Shown here: one piece after another, positions 1 to 9,109 of the stretch
Position numbering within the stretch: position 1 is the stretch's first letter
Layout of the letters: every line of letters starts with the position of its first letter
From: Chara braunii
Taxonomy: Eukaryota > Streptophyta > Charophyceae > Charales > Characeae
Length of the DNA stretch: 26,180 bases
NCBI GenBank assembly: GCA_003427395.1
Contig: BFEA01000506.1
Span: 149,244 to 175,423, forward strand
Reading direction: 5' to 3'
The notes under the pieces: generated by a model
Databases searched by the model: none
The model's input: only the letters and a program-made list of their open reading frames with translations
What the model was told of the DNA's origin: nothing
Program-made: the position numbers and the translations under genes

Positions 1-55
1 TTTTTTCCTCGTCTCTTTTGTTTTTGATTTTTTAAAAATCCTTCTAAAGGTTAAA

Positions 56-73
56 ATATATATATATATATAT
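56..73. repeat. (AT)n microsatellite
   Basis: Nine AT dinucleotides in an AT-rich opening stretch. Bases 1-55 show nothing else that I can name. Confidence 0.9.
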
Positions 74-74
74 T

Positions 75-105
75 GGGTTGTAGATCTTTTCAAGATCTAC
101 AACCC
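75..105. repeat. Perfect 14-bp hairpin followed by a T tract
   Basis: Bases 75-88 are the exact reverse complement of 92-105, with a 3-base loop (ttc). A run of C and then about 15 T follows at 104-124, and a second T run at 127-136. The arms include AGATCT. In a eukaryotic repeat this could be the tip of a small inverted-repeat element; no function is shown. Confidence 0.75.
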
Positions 106-219
106 CCCCTTTTTTTTTTTTTTTGGGTTTTTTTTTACCCCCAAATCACCCTCGTACGGTCGTCGTCCGTACGGCCCTACGGGCATTCGTACGTCCAAAC
201 GCACGGGCTGTACGGAGAC

Positions 220-240
220 CCCCCATACGACGTACGGGGG
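220..240. repeat. 21-nt near-perfect palindrome in CGTACG-rich DNA
   Basis: CCCCC, a, TACG, a, CGTA, c, GGGGG reads as a palindrome with one mismatched pair and a one-base centre. The stretch 150-240 is rich in TACGG and CGTACG words. It sits just upstream of the chromodomain fragment, so it may mark the junction where that fragment was truncated. Confidence 0.55.
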
Positions 241-248
241 ACGACACA

Positions 249-849
249 GCGGACATCGTATCTCACCGAGTGCCCGACAATATCCCTCCACGCATCGAGT
301 ACCTTATGCATTGGAAGGGTTATCCTGATGAGGAGGGAGCCCCTCGAGCACTTGCAGTACGCCAGGATGTTGGTGTGTGCATATGATCATGCTCGTCGTG
401 CTGAGATGTCTTCCCCTGCTCAGCCGACTGACCCTCTTTCTCCTCCTCCGGCTGAGGAGATTTTTTAGGACGAGTCCGCTCCCTCTGAGGCTGTTCCTCA
501 GCCACAGACGGTCGCCTCCGAGCGTCCACAACGCACTCATCGTCGCCCTTCGCGGTACGATGACTTACACTCTTATGTTCCATTTTTCCCCACTGACTCA
601 CACCATCAGGTACTTCATCATCAACTTTTTTTTAGGATGTCAGCGTTTTGCGGCTCTGCTTCGACATCGACCTCGACTCCTACTTCATCGACGCTATCGA
701 CCACTTCGACGACTTCATTCACCTTCTCGACTTCAGCCATCTTATCGACTTCAACTACTTTGGACGTGACTACTTCAGGCCACCACCCTACCCTGTATAT
801 CCCCTTGCATATGTCGCATGATGGGTCTCACTTAGCTGGGTCTCCCTGA
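249..849 (+). pseudogene. Ty3/gypsy pol C-terminus with chromodomain (fragment D)
   Basis: Bases 249-335 encode the first half of a chromodomain, with the hallmark residues EYLMHWKGYPDEE. From about 337 the fit continues in another frame (EPLEHLQYAR), so one frameshift lies near 335. Chromodomains close the integrase of chromovirus-type Ty3/gypsy elements and are thought to steer integration to marked chromatin. The second frame has a TAG at 466-468. It then stays open to 849 with a tail rich in P, S, R and T, including a basic RTHRRPSRYDD stretch and a TCGAC-repeat Ser/Thr run (661-770). No integrase core lies upstream, so this is a truncated copy. It is a different family from elements A and B, whose tail reads differently; it may belong with fragment C, but that was not tested. 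Confidence 0.8.
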
Positions 850-1812
850 GTTGGGTTCTTCTTTGGTATCGCATAGGTATTGGGACCGTAACGTTTTCTT
901 GGCTTCCTTGCTCCGAGATCTAGCTCCCTCCTCCCCCAGTCGGTGAGTTGTGTGCATGTTTTCCCTCACCCACTGCCCTCATCACCCTAGTGTCGACCCT
1001 TGCATGCCTTCAGTTAGGCATATCTCCACCCTATTCCAGGCTGAGCCTCCCTCTTTTTTATGGTCGACCTTGCATGGTGTCATCCTTTTGTCGAGCATNN
1101 CCCGCTCTGATGGTCTATCTGTTAGGGTCCTTGGTTTTGTTTCGCTACCACTCTCCCACCTTGAGCTTGATGACCTTTCNCACCTTCATGTGCGACTGCT
1201 CNNAGGAGTTTCGATTCTTAGGCTGCATTCACNCCCTCANAGACCATCCCANTCTNAGTGGTTCAACGACAGGACATTATCTTGTGTCATATTGCTCTTT
1301 TTCCTTTCAGCACTGAGGCAATTGCCTCTAGGACTTTAAGATTATATATTGCTACATTTCATTTTTTGTTGTTAGCTAGGACATACATACCATACATTTC
1401 CTTTTCTTTTGACATTATGTAGCTTAGGCTGCATCGCATGGACTCAGTATGGAGCTTGCTCCTCATCCTAGATTTCTCAGCTTTCTTTATTGCAGAGTTC
1501 CGCTGCTTTTGCGGATAGCGTGTTTATGGCTCTTGCGATCTATTACAGGTCTGAGGATCGTGCAGCGGGCCTTCATCTGCCCTAGCCTACAGCCAAGACT
1601 TATTTGGCTATTTATGGGTTTGGCCTGTGGGACCAGGCCGTGGCCTGACCCCACAGGCCGTCCACTATTTTAGTCCAGTCTCCTCCTGCCCAGTACCACG
1701 GTCGGTACCAGGCCAGTCCAGTGCATTCAGTTAGTCCGCTGGGGGTATACCCCAATTGTTGTCTGTTTTTCGTCATTCTTCATTCGCATAGTTTGGAGTA
1801 CGTGCGTGTTGA
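850..1812. other. Stretch without a supportable gene
   Basis: Short open frames only, with no family resemblance. It contains undetermined bases (1099-1100, 1180, 1202-1203 and others), a perfect 14-bp palindrome GAGGCAATTGCCTC at 1315-1328 and the hairpin at 1622-1659. The text near 1290-1335 (a pyrimidine run, CAG, then the palindrome) could be the end of an LTR or an untranslated region of a retroelement, but nothing proves it. Confidence 0.5.
1622..1659. repeat. 38-nt GC-rich hairpin
   Basis: An 18-base left arm (1622-1639) and an 18-base right arm (1642-1659) pair at 16 of 18 positions around a 2-base turn. The outer ten pairs and inner six pairs are perfect, with one 2x2 internal mismatch. 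Nested GGCCTG/CAGGCC words make it a cruciform candidate. Confidence 0.8.
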
Positions 1813-2004
1813 GTCTGCGTCGGAGTTGCGCTGTCCCTTCCAGCTCCATCTCCATCTCTCCCATCCTCATCCCTTCTCCTTGATCCTGACGGACGCCATC
1901 CCGGAGGGTCCGTCACAGCGGCTGTGTAGGATGCAACGTTTGAGCATGTGGACATTGACTCTTTCGACGAGGCGCCTACCCTGCCAGGCACCATAGCTGT
2001 GTGA
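1813..2004 (+). pseudogene. Coding-like fragment, family not recognised
   Basis: One frame reads a Pro/Ser-rich run and then DATFEHVDIDSFDEAPTLPG, with a TAG at 1927-1929 and a stop at 2002-2004. The amino-acid texture after the TAG (acidic, no low-complexity bias) looks like a real protein. It ends where the minus-strand integrase fragment C begins, so it may be part of another retroelement cut by that insertion. I do not recognise the family. Confidence 0.3.
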
Positions 2005-2880
2005 GAGCAACCCAATCAACCTGGTCGGGATGGATGAGAGTGCGGAGAAGGACTTGAGCGGTCTGATGCGTCCTTTCCGTTTGACCATCGGTTTGCGGGT
2101 GGCGAGCCGAACTCGGCTTCAAAGATGAGCCCCATCGCTTGACGAGGGCGACCNAAAAGTCGGAGAGAAAGCGAGTGTCCNGNTCGCAAACGATCTCCTT
2201 GGGGTAGCCCTTGGAGCGAATCCAACCGGTGTATNAGACCNCGGCTAACTCCGGTGCCTTTGCGTGATAGCGGCAAGGCAAAAACATGGCGTACTTGGTG
2301 AGGCGGTCGACGACCGTGAGGATCCCATCAACGCCAGTCTTGTGTTTCGGGAAGGGGCCGGTGATATCTATACCAATTGCTTCCCGTCGTCCAAGGGGCA
2401 CTGGTAATGGGTGTACCTCGCCGAACGAACGATGGTTGCGTGACTTGCAACGCCGAAAGACTTCCCACGACTCACTATAGCGGGTGGCGTCCTTGAGAAG
2501 GTCCGGCTAATAGAACTGCTGACAAAGTCGGCCAAGTGTACGGTTGACACCAAAATGTCCGGAGGCGGGCGCATCGTGAAACTCCCCAAGAAGCCGTGTG
2601 CGCAAGTGTGAATCGTTTGGCACACAAAGAAGATCCTTACCCCGTGAATGCACAAGTAAGTAGCCCTTCTGGATCCGATAATGCGAAGGCACTGGATTCG
2701 GAGAGGAGCAATTCGCGTACTTGTCGCGAAAGTGGGGGTCGGCTTGATAGCCGCGGATGAAGCTCTCCCGCAAGTCGTCGTCGATCTCGAAGGTAGGGTA
2801 GACTGCGGTGCAAAGATGCAGTCGCCGTGAGAGGGCGTCCGCAAAACGGTTTGACTTCCCGGGAATGTGATCCGGAGGAG
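1985..2880 (-). pseudogene. Ty3/gypsy RNase H end plus integrase (fragment C)
   Basis: On the minus strand from about 2880 down, one frame gives the RNase H terminus (DHIPGKSNRFADALSRR), a linker, the integrase zinc-binding region (HDAPASGHFGVNRTLGRL) and the integrase core (GIDITGPFP, then D of DTRF, then QTDGQTER), which supply the DDE catalytic residues. The reading breaks at a TAG at 2507-2509, where the family usually has Trp. Both Cys of the HHCC zinc finger are replaced, by Trp (2465-2467) and Phe (2456-2458). Undetermined bases hide parts of the core. Similarity is lost below about 1995, within the core's C-terminal part, and above 2880 inside RNase H. It is a two-sided truncated, inactive copy of a family distinct from elements A and B. 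Confidence 0.85.
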
Positions 2881-3099
2881 AGAGACAGGGAAGATTGAGG
2901 AGGAGGGACTAAGGTGGAGAGAGAGAGAAGTGTAGCAGGAGGAGATTGAAGAAGAAAGCGGACATAGCCGAGGGTGAACATAAAGAAAAAAAAAAATTAA
3001 AAAAAAAAAATAAAAAAAAATGAAGGAGAAAGAAAGTGAAGGAAGGGGAAGTAGACGGCGAGGGTGAAGAAGGTGAAGGTGCCGGCAACCATAGTCGAG
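2881..3099. repeat. GA-rich tract and A-rich tract
   Basis: Low-complexity purine DNA: GA-rich to about 2975, then an A-rich run (2981-3020), then GGTGAAG-like words to the start of the LTR. It separates fragment C from element A and holds no gene. Confidence 0.7.
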
Positions 3100-3969
3100 G
3101 TGAAGGGTTGACCGGGCGCTGACCGGGGCGTTGACCGAAGGGTTGACCAGAGGGTTGACGAGGTGTTGACCAAGGGTGTCGACTCAGCATTGACCAAGGT
3201 GTTGACCGGAGCTGCTGACCAAGATTTTGACCAAGCTGGAGTTGGTGATATCTCGTTGAGCCCTCAGCCTATCCCCTTACCCTGTGGATGTGCACTTACC
3301 CCACGGTACTTGCTGAGTCTGTTTGTCTACTCTTTCTGCATTGAGTCTCTTCTGCCCTAGGTGTTAGGACTCTGTGGATGAAGGATAGGGCCTTACTGCC
3401 AAACCTGCACGGGCTTAGTAGGACCAAAGCTCTACTCTGGCACTTGGAGACCTGGGCATGAGCGGCGAGCGCTCGTTAAACAACTCGTCTAGCCCAATGA
3501 CCGGTACTGTCCGGCAGGTCTACTGAGTTCAGTGTAGAGGGTCTGAACTCCGAGCTGTGGGCTGAAACGAAGGCCGTCTTTAAGTGCTGAGGCCTGGTTG
3601 AGCCACTCCCCTACCGGACCTACTAGGGTTGATGATCTGTGTCTGACGACTCGACTGTCCCGAGGGACAAACCCCTCCCAGGACTGGTACAGACCGGCGG
3701 GCTGCTCGGTGTGGCACAGTAGGCCTGAACGGCTGAGTTGTGGGCTGAAATCGCGAGAGGAACCAAGCTGATCGCGTCGTCCTGTATGCGACGTTAAAGA
3801 ATTCTTGCGGAGTTTGGGGGATCTCCTTAAATGCCTCCTGATCAGCTCTTGGTTCTGTAGTGGCAGCCTTAGAGTAGTCTTGGGTTAGTAGTGACCATAG
3901 TTGATAGGTTCTTATCCTGTGGTCCTTAGGAAGTCAGTCAGTAGGTCAGTGTATCCGGGTAGGTCTACG
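3100..3969 (+). repeat. 5' LTR of element A
   Basis: About 870 bp that match the minus-strand LTR of element B (24935-25620). Shared blocks include the TTGACC array, GGATGTGCAC, the GGTACTTGCTGAGTC region, GTCTGACGACTCGACTGTCC, GGCGGGCTGCTCGGTGTGGC, GCGACGTTAAAGAATTC and TCCTTAAATGCCTCCTG. It is longer than B because of an internal duplication: the block around GCTGTGGGCTGAAA (3554) recurs, diverged, around GTTGTGGGCTGAAA (3737), 183 bp apart. Such segment duplication in U3 is common in LTRs. No convincing TATA box was found; TTAAATG near 3828 is a weak candidate. The terminal TG/CA ends could not be fixed. Confidence 0.8.
3108..3232 (+). promoter_or_regulatory. Array of W-box-like TTGACC motifs in the LTR
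   Basis: Seven exact TTGACC motifs plus several one-base variants (CTGACC, TTGACG) repeat every 11-14 bp at the upstream edge of the LTR, where U3 enhancers lie. TTGACC/T is the W-box core bound by plant WRKY factors. Element B carries an equivalent array. The motif content is seen in the sequence; WRKY control is inference. Confidence 0.55.
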
Positions 3970-3982
3970 TGGTGAGGAGTGG
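3970..3982 (+). other. Candidate primer-binding site of element A
   Basis: TGGTGAGGAGTGG is identical in A and B, flanked by diverged sequence, lies directly after the LTR and begins with TGG as a site complementary to a tRNA CCA end should. It does not match the common plant initiator-Met site (TGGTATCAGAGC), so the primer tRNA is unknown. Confidence 0.45.
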
Positions 3983-4008
3983 GACCCCTGTCGTGCACCA
4001 ACACCACG

Positions 4009-6019
4009 ATGGATGGATACCCGATGTATGGGTTGCTGGTTGGGTTCTCCCTCTGGGGGACCCTCTGGCGTCTCCTCTTTCCTCTGGGGTTTTGGCATAC
4101 CTTTGCGTGTAGAGTAGAGCCCACTCGAGGTGATACCGCCACCCAGCCATACACGAAGGAGGAGGAGGAGAAGATGACCGCTATCCTGCAGGAGAGAAAA
4201 GAGAAGAAGGAGGCCAAGAAGAAGGCCTTGAAGGAGGAGCAAGCGGCCAAGTTGAAGAAAATTGAGGGAGAGATGACCAGGGAGAAAGAAAGATTGAAAA
4301 AGGAAGAAGAGGAGAAATGAGGGAGGTGGAAGAAGAAGAAGAAGATGAAACGCCACTAGTAAGGAATAGGAGGCAGTACAGTGGCAGTAAAGATAAGGGG
4401 ATGGAGAAGCGGATTTCAGAATGGGTCGCCAACTTGTCCCTGGGTGAAGAGGAAGAGGTCGCTATGTACATCCCCAAGGATGAGCAAGAAGCGTCCATGA
4501 GAAGATGGGAAGCAGAGGAAGATGTTCTGGCACGGCGGGCGATGGAGGATGAACAGAGGATGGCGTGGAAGCTCGCAATGATGAGGGAGAAGAAGAGAAG
4601 AGTGGAGGCGGCAAATGCAGCAATACAGGAGTTGGAGGAGGTGCAGAAGTTGAGGTTGCAACTAACACCCCAGGTAGATCTCGAGCGGAAGGTGGAGATC
4701 ATCGCCCAGAGTGTCGAGCGGTTGGCCAAAGTGCAGGAAAAGCACTATGAGTTTAGACGCAGTCAGGAGATATCTGTGCGTTCGATGCGATCGGGGTTAC
4801 AGGACTTTGCTCGCGAGTTAGTAGGTGCTGTGGGAACTGAGGTGAGTCACCGCCTCGAGAAGACTGAGCGTTTTTGCGTCGGCGCCATTGAGGGCGTCAA
4901 GGTGGCAGCTCCCAAGGAGGAGGAGGCACGTCCACCTCGCAGGGAGCCGGTCAAAGTCAAATTCCCTGATTCCTACAGTGGAAAACGGGAAGAAAACTTT
5001 GACAATTGGGAGGCCAATGTCAGGAGCTACGTGCATCTGCAACAGGTCCTAATTGCGATCCACGGGCTTAAGGATGAGGCCGCGAGTTTTGCAAGGTCCC
5101 TTGTTCGTGCTGCCAACTATAGTGATGATCCGGTAGCATACTCCACATTCACCCCCCTCGTTGAGTTCCAGAAATTGCTGCGCGAGCGATTTGCTGATGT
5201 CGCTCGTAGTTTTAAAGCGTCAGATAGGCTGCAGACGATCCACGCCCGCAAGTGGAAGAGTGCAAGAATACAATGGATGAGTTAGTGGCTGTCCCTGACC
5301 ATGGGGTTACGGACACCCAGTTGGTCGGCCTCTTCTATCGGGCCATAGCCGAAGCCCTTCGAGGGCATTTCTTCGCAAAGAGCGAAGACCCTGCCACTAC
5401 GTATGATTCTCTTAATCGGGAAGTAGTGGCTTTTGAAGCCAAGTCCGCGTATGTGTCCACCTTCTGGCACAAGGACTTGGACAAGGGAAAGCAATGGAAA
5501 CGCCGCACTATCTCAGGGCAAGTAAAGACCAAGGACAGCCTTGTCCTGACTTTAGACGAGGGTAGTGTGGATAAGATCCCCTACGATCAGATTGAGTGGG
5601 GGTTAGAGGAGGAGGACAGCGGTGTGGGCCAGGGGAGGACTTACGCTGCTGTCGCGGCTGGAGGGAGGCCGCAAGGAGGACGAGGCCAGGGCCAAGGGGG
5701 CCGGGCCTCAGGGAGCCGATTTCAGGGCGATCAGGGGGTTGGCGGCAGAGGAGGAAACCGCCAAGCGGGAGGCAGGGGTCAAGGTCCCCCGCAAAACCGT
5801 CCTAGGAACAGGTCTCCCTATAGGGTAGGAGGATAGCACCCGGGGCTACCACAGGGTAGGCCTTGGGAATCTTTGGGTTTGGACCAGACTTTATGGAAAC
5901 AACGATTGGGCCGGGGCCAGTGCATTTTCTACGGGGACCCGGGCCACATCATCAAATATTGTCCTAAGTACAGAGAGACCCGAACGGCTGCCCAAGGGCC
6001 AAAAGGCAGCCGCCGGTAG
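4009..6019 (+). pseudogene. gag of element A (capsid/nucleocapsid), frameshifted
   Basis: Gag packages the element RNA. ATG 4009 aligns with the ATG of B. The N-terminal part is Lys/Glu-rich and probably coiled coil. The frame ends at TGA 4318-4320 and resumes one base back at 4317, running to 5285 with a capsid-like region (KFPDSYSGKREENFDNWE, then FARSLVRAAN). About ten bases missing relative to B near 5262-5275 force a change of frame. The third frame carries RAIAEALRGHFF, a Gly/Arg/Gln-rich basic stretch (about 5650-5820), TAG 5834-5836 and a zinc knuckle (5921-5962) whose second Cys is Tyr (CIFYGDPGH). The frame ends at TAG 6017-6019. Compared with B it lacks about six residues before LIAIHGLKDEA. 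Bases 4026-4112 have no counterpart in B. Confidence 0.85.
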
Positions 6020-6039
6020 GGGTAGCAACTGCCCCTACC
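5968..6039 (+). promoter_or_regulatory. gag/pol overlap with hairpin on the gag stop codon
   Basis: The pol frame opens after TAA 5965-5967 and the gag frame closes at TAG 6017-6019, giving a 49-nt overlap in which pol lies in the -1 frame. An 8-bp perfect stem (6015-6022 with 6032-6039, loop of 9) includes the gag stop. Element B has the same overlap, the same stop and a 7-bp version of the stem. This layout fits -1 recoding to make Gag-Pol. No canonical X XXY YYZ heptamer is obvious; CAAAAGG is the conserved word just upstream. Confidence 0.5.
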
Positions 6040-8520
6040 ACTAGGCCATGTGGGGAACATAGCGCTAGCCGGCAGGAGACTCCCACACCACATGTGCCTA
6101 CGGCAGAGGTTGAAGGCCGGTGTCTAGATAGCTGTCCCGAAACTGCTTGTGCTAGAGTTTTGTTAGACACCTCCCTCACAGGCGTGGCCGAAGAATTGAA
6201 GGAGAGGATGCCCGCCTCGGCCAAGATGAAGAAGGAGAATAAAGGGCAGCTTATATTGCTAGATACAGAGATTTTTAGAAGTAGAGTAGGGGCCCTAGTA
6301 GATTCAGGGGCCACCCGCAACTATATTAGTAAGAAAGCGCTGCAGAAGTTGAGGCTGGGACTTAAAGTCCAGAAACTGACAGACCCCATAGTTAGTATCC
6401 TCGTGGACAATCGCACTATGGTTGTAGAGGATAACGTAGAGGGAGTTCAGGCATATTTCCGCCTAGAGAAAGAGGGGAAAGTGGAGAAGGTTCTCCACTC
6501 CCTGACTCTCCTCGTAGAAGACAGTCTCCCATTTGATATTGTCTTGGGAATGGATTGGGGAGAGGCAGCCGGGGCGACGCTCCATCTGAAGGAGCACGAG
6601 TGTAGGCTCCCTAGTTCCTCAGGCGAGGCTAAGACTGCCCGCCTGTTCCATGTGTCAGGGGTAGAGAATTCCTTGGCGCATTGCTGCCTTAGTGCCCCCG
6701 CGTTCGCCAGATTAGTGAAGAAGGAGAAATTGGATGAGCAGGTCTTTGTTGCCTATGTGAGGCCACTGACTGAGCCTACGGAAGAAAAACCGATGGACCC
6801 TGCGATTGCCAAGCTGCTGAAAGAGTTCAAGGACCTAACTGAGCCGCCGATAGGAGTGGTACCGCAGCCCATCCAGCACCGTATTGAGATAGAGCCTGGC
6901 AGTAGGACTCCTAAGGGCGTCGTGTATAGGATGTCCCCGCGGGAGTTAGAGGAGCTTCGTAAGCAGTTAGACGAGCTCCTCGAGAAGGGTTGGATTAGGC
7001 CCAGTTCTTCTCCTTTCGGAGCGCCTGTTCTCTTTGTTCCTAAGAAAGAGGGAGAGTTGAGAATGTGCATAGACTATAGGGGTCAGAATGCTATTACAGT
7101 GAAGAATGTTGAGCCACTGCCGAGGATAGACGATCTCTTAGATCGAGTGCAGGGGGCCAAGTATTTCTCTAAGGTAGATTTAAAGTCTGGATATCATCAA
7201 ATAGAGGTGCATCCTGATGATCAGTATAAGACAGCTTTCCGGACTAGGTACGGGCATTATAAGTTTATAGTGATGCCCTTTGGACTAACCAATGCGCCAG
7301 CTACGTTTCAGCACTGTATGAATGATTTGTTTAGGCCGTGGTTAGACAAATTTGTCGTAGTTTACCTAGATGACATTCTTGTGTTTAGTAGGACCCTCGA
7401 AGAGCACCAGGGTCATCTCAGGCAGGTCTTGGAGAAGCTGAGGAAAGCTAACTTCAAGATCAATGCAAAGAAGTGCGATTGGGCGAAGACCCAAGTTTTG
7501 TATTGAGGCCATGTCTTAGACGGAGACGGCGTTAAGCCAGAGGATAGCAAGATCGCTATAATTAGAGATTGGCCCACGCCACGTACGCTGACAGAGTTAC
7601 GCGCGTTCCTGGGCTTAGCTAAATACTACAGGAAGTTCGTGAGGAACTTCTCCACCATCGTTGCGCCCCTTCGCAGATCGTTGAGGAAGGATACCATCTG
7701 GAAGTGGGATAAGGACTGCACGTCTGCCATGAAGAAGTTAAAGCAGGCATTAATAGAGTATCCAGTCCTTAAAGTCGTCGATCCATCCTTGCCTTTTGTC
7801 GTCACGACCAAGACGATGGCAATGGGTATAGACCCGTAGAGTTCATGTCCGCTAGAATACCTTCAGAGAAGGTCGCGACATCTACCTACGAGAGGGAACT
7901 CTACGCTCTCAGGCAAGCCTTAGACCATTGGAAGCACTACTTGCTTGGGGAGACACTTCAAAGTCTATTCTGACCATGAAACGTTACGATGGTTAAAGAC
8001 GCAGGCCAAGATGACACCTAAGCTTACTAGGTGGGCCGCAGAGATAGATCAGTACGACTTTGAGCTCAAGCCTGTCAAAGGGAAGTACAACGTAGTCGCG
8101 AATGCTCTGAGTAGAAGAGCTGATTATTTTGGGGCAATAGTACATTACCTCGATATAAGGAAGGATTTGCAGCAGAGGGTTAGAGAAGCCTACGCGCAGG
8201 ACCCTATCTATAGTGAGCTCCTTAAGAAAGTCAAAGAGGCCCCAGAGATCGAGCCAAACTACCGCACTACTGAAGGGTTGCTTTTTTAGAAGACTAANGT
8301 TTTTGACCGATTGTGCATCCCCAATAGCGAAGAGATCCGCAATCTGATCCTGGGAGAATGCCATGACACGGAGGGTCATTTTGGTTGGCAAAAGACCTTA
8401 GCCAATCTGATGCGCGCNTATACCTGGCCAGGGATGAAGAATGACTGCGTAGAGTATGCCTGCAGTTGTAAGGTTTGTCAGCGTAACAAGAGTTCTACGC
8501 GCGCCCCGTTAGGTCTTCTT
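5968..8520 (+). pseudogene. pol of element A (protease, RT, RNase H, integrase start)
   Basis: The frame is open from 5968 to 7503. It contains the aspartic protease (DSGAT at 6301-6315, later DIVLGMDW) and reverse transcriptase ([31 protein letters not shown], and the YLDD catalytic motif at 7363-7374). Lesions: TGA 7504-7506 where B reads Leu; a deletion of roughly 40 bases near 7810, relative to B, that removes the first RNase H motif and shifts the frame; a further shift at the GGGG near 7947; and TAG 8287-8289 where B has Glu. RNase H continues through SDHETLRWL and NVVANALSRR. The integrase zinc finger is intact: His 8362 and 8377, Cys 8467 and 8476. The sequence stops at APLGLL (8520), before the integrase core. 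Confidence 0.92.
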
Positions 8521-9109
8521 GTGCGTGCATGTGTGCGCCATGTTGCGTGGTTGCGCTCCTGTGTGCGCCTTGTCTGTGCCCCTCCGCCGGAGCGCATCAA
8601 TGTCCTCTTCCGGAGCGTGCTCCTCCGATCTCCTCGTGTGGCCGTTTGTGCGCAAGTAAGTCCCCTATCGGAAGTACTCCTGCTGCCTTGTATGCTAGCA
8701 CACATGTGCAAACCTCGTGCGCCTCTCGGAGTGCGAGCTCCAGCTTCCGCCCATGAGCTCTCCTAGTGCGTCTGTAAGTGCGCATGCGAGAAGTCCCCTG
8801 CTCTTGAGCCTGGTCGGGCTTAAATATTTTGCGGCCCTCTTCAAGTTCTCGGTGTGCCCCAGCGCCTTCATGTGCTCTGGGCCGCCGACAAAGCTACAGC
8901 GCCCCGGAGCTATGGCTCCCCCGGGCCTGTACCCGGGCCTGTTTGGGCCCTCAAAGAGTTTCCAGCGAAGGAGGCCTTTTGGTCGGGTACAGGGCCTTTT
9001 GCAGTGCCCTAGTACTGAACCTCCTTCCGAACCTAGGTCCGGGCCTGTCCTCCAGTGGTCCCTACTTAAAAGGTACCCGCCTTATAGGATTCCGTAGGGC
9101 CCAAACCCA
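8521..9109. other. Low-complexity stretch, no gene
   Basis: It begins at the break of element A. Bases 8521-8800 are rich in GTGCG, TGTGCG and CTCCG words, and 8820-9100 is richer in GGGCC and CCC words. Open frames here have no recognisable content and overlap on both strands, as expected from biased composition. Confidence 0.55.

Larger units (their letters stand above)
3100..8520 (+). mobile_element. Ty3/gypsy LTR retrotransposon A, 3'-truncated
   Basis: Order on the plus strand: LTR, primer-binding-site candidate, gag, then protease, RT, RNase H and the integrase zinc finger. This is the pol order of Ty3/gypsy elements. The copy matches element B on the opposite strand along its whole length, including the LTR. 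Homology stops abruptly at about 8520, shortly after the integrase zinc finger, where unrelated GTGCG-rich DNA begins. The integrase core, the tail and the 3' LTR are missing, so the copy is dead. The left LTR edge is set by the start of similarity with B and is accurate to about 10 bases. Confidence 0.88.

Noticed and set aside
317-350. CTGATGAGGAGGG as a second hammerhead core
   Set aside because: It is the chromodomain codons for Y-P-D-E-E. No GAAA box, stem III partner or cleavage triplet is found around it.
610-636. Small intron ending at the T tract and AG before 636
   Set aside because: The nearest GT donor would give an intron under 30 bases, too short to be spliced.
661-803. Asp/Phe-rich protein in the second frame of the TCGAC repeat
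   Set aside because: The overlapping Ser/Thr frame is equally open. Both come from TCGAC-type repeats.
7205-7225. CCTGATGATCAG in RT as a hammerhead core
   Set aside because: It is the conserved HPDDQ codons of reverse transcriptase and lacks the other boxes.
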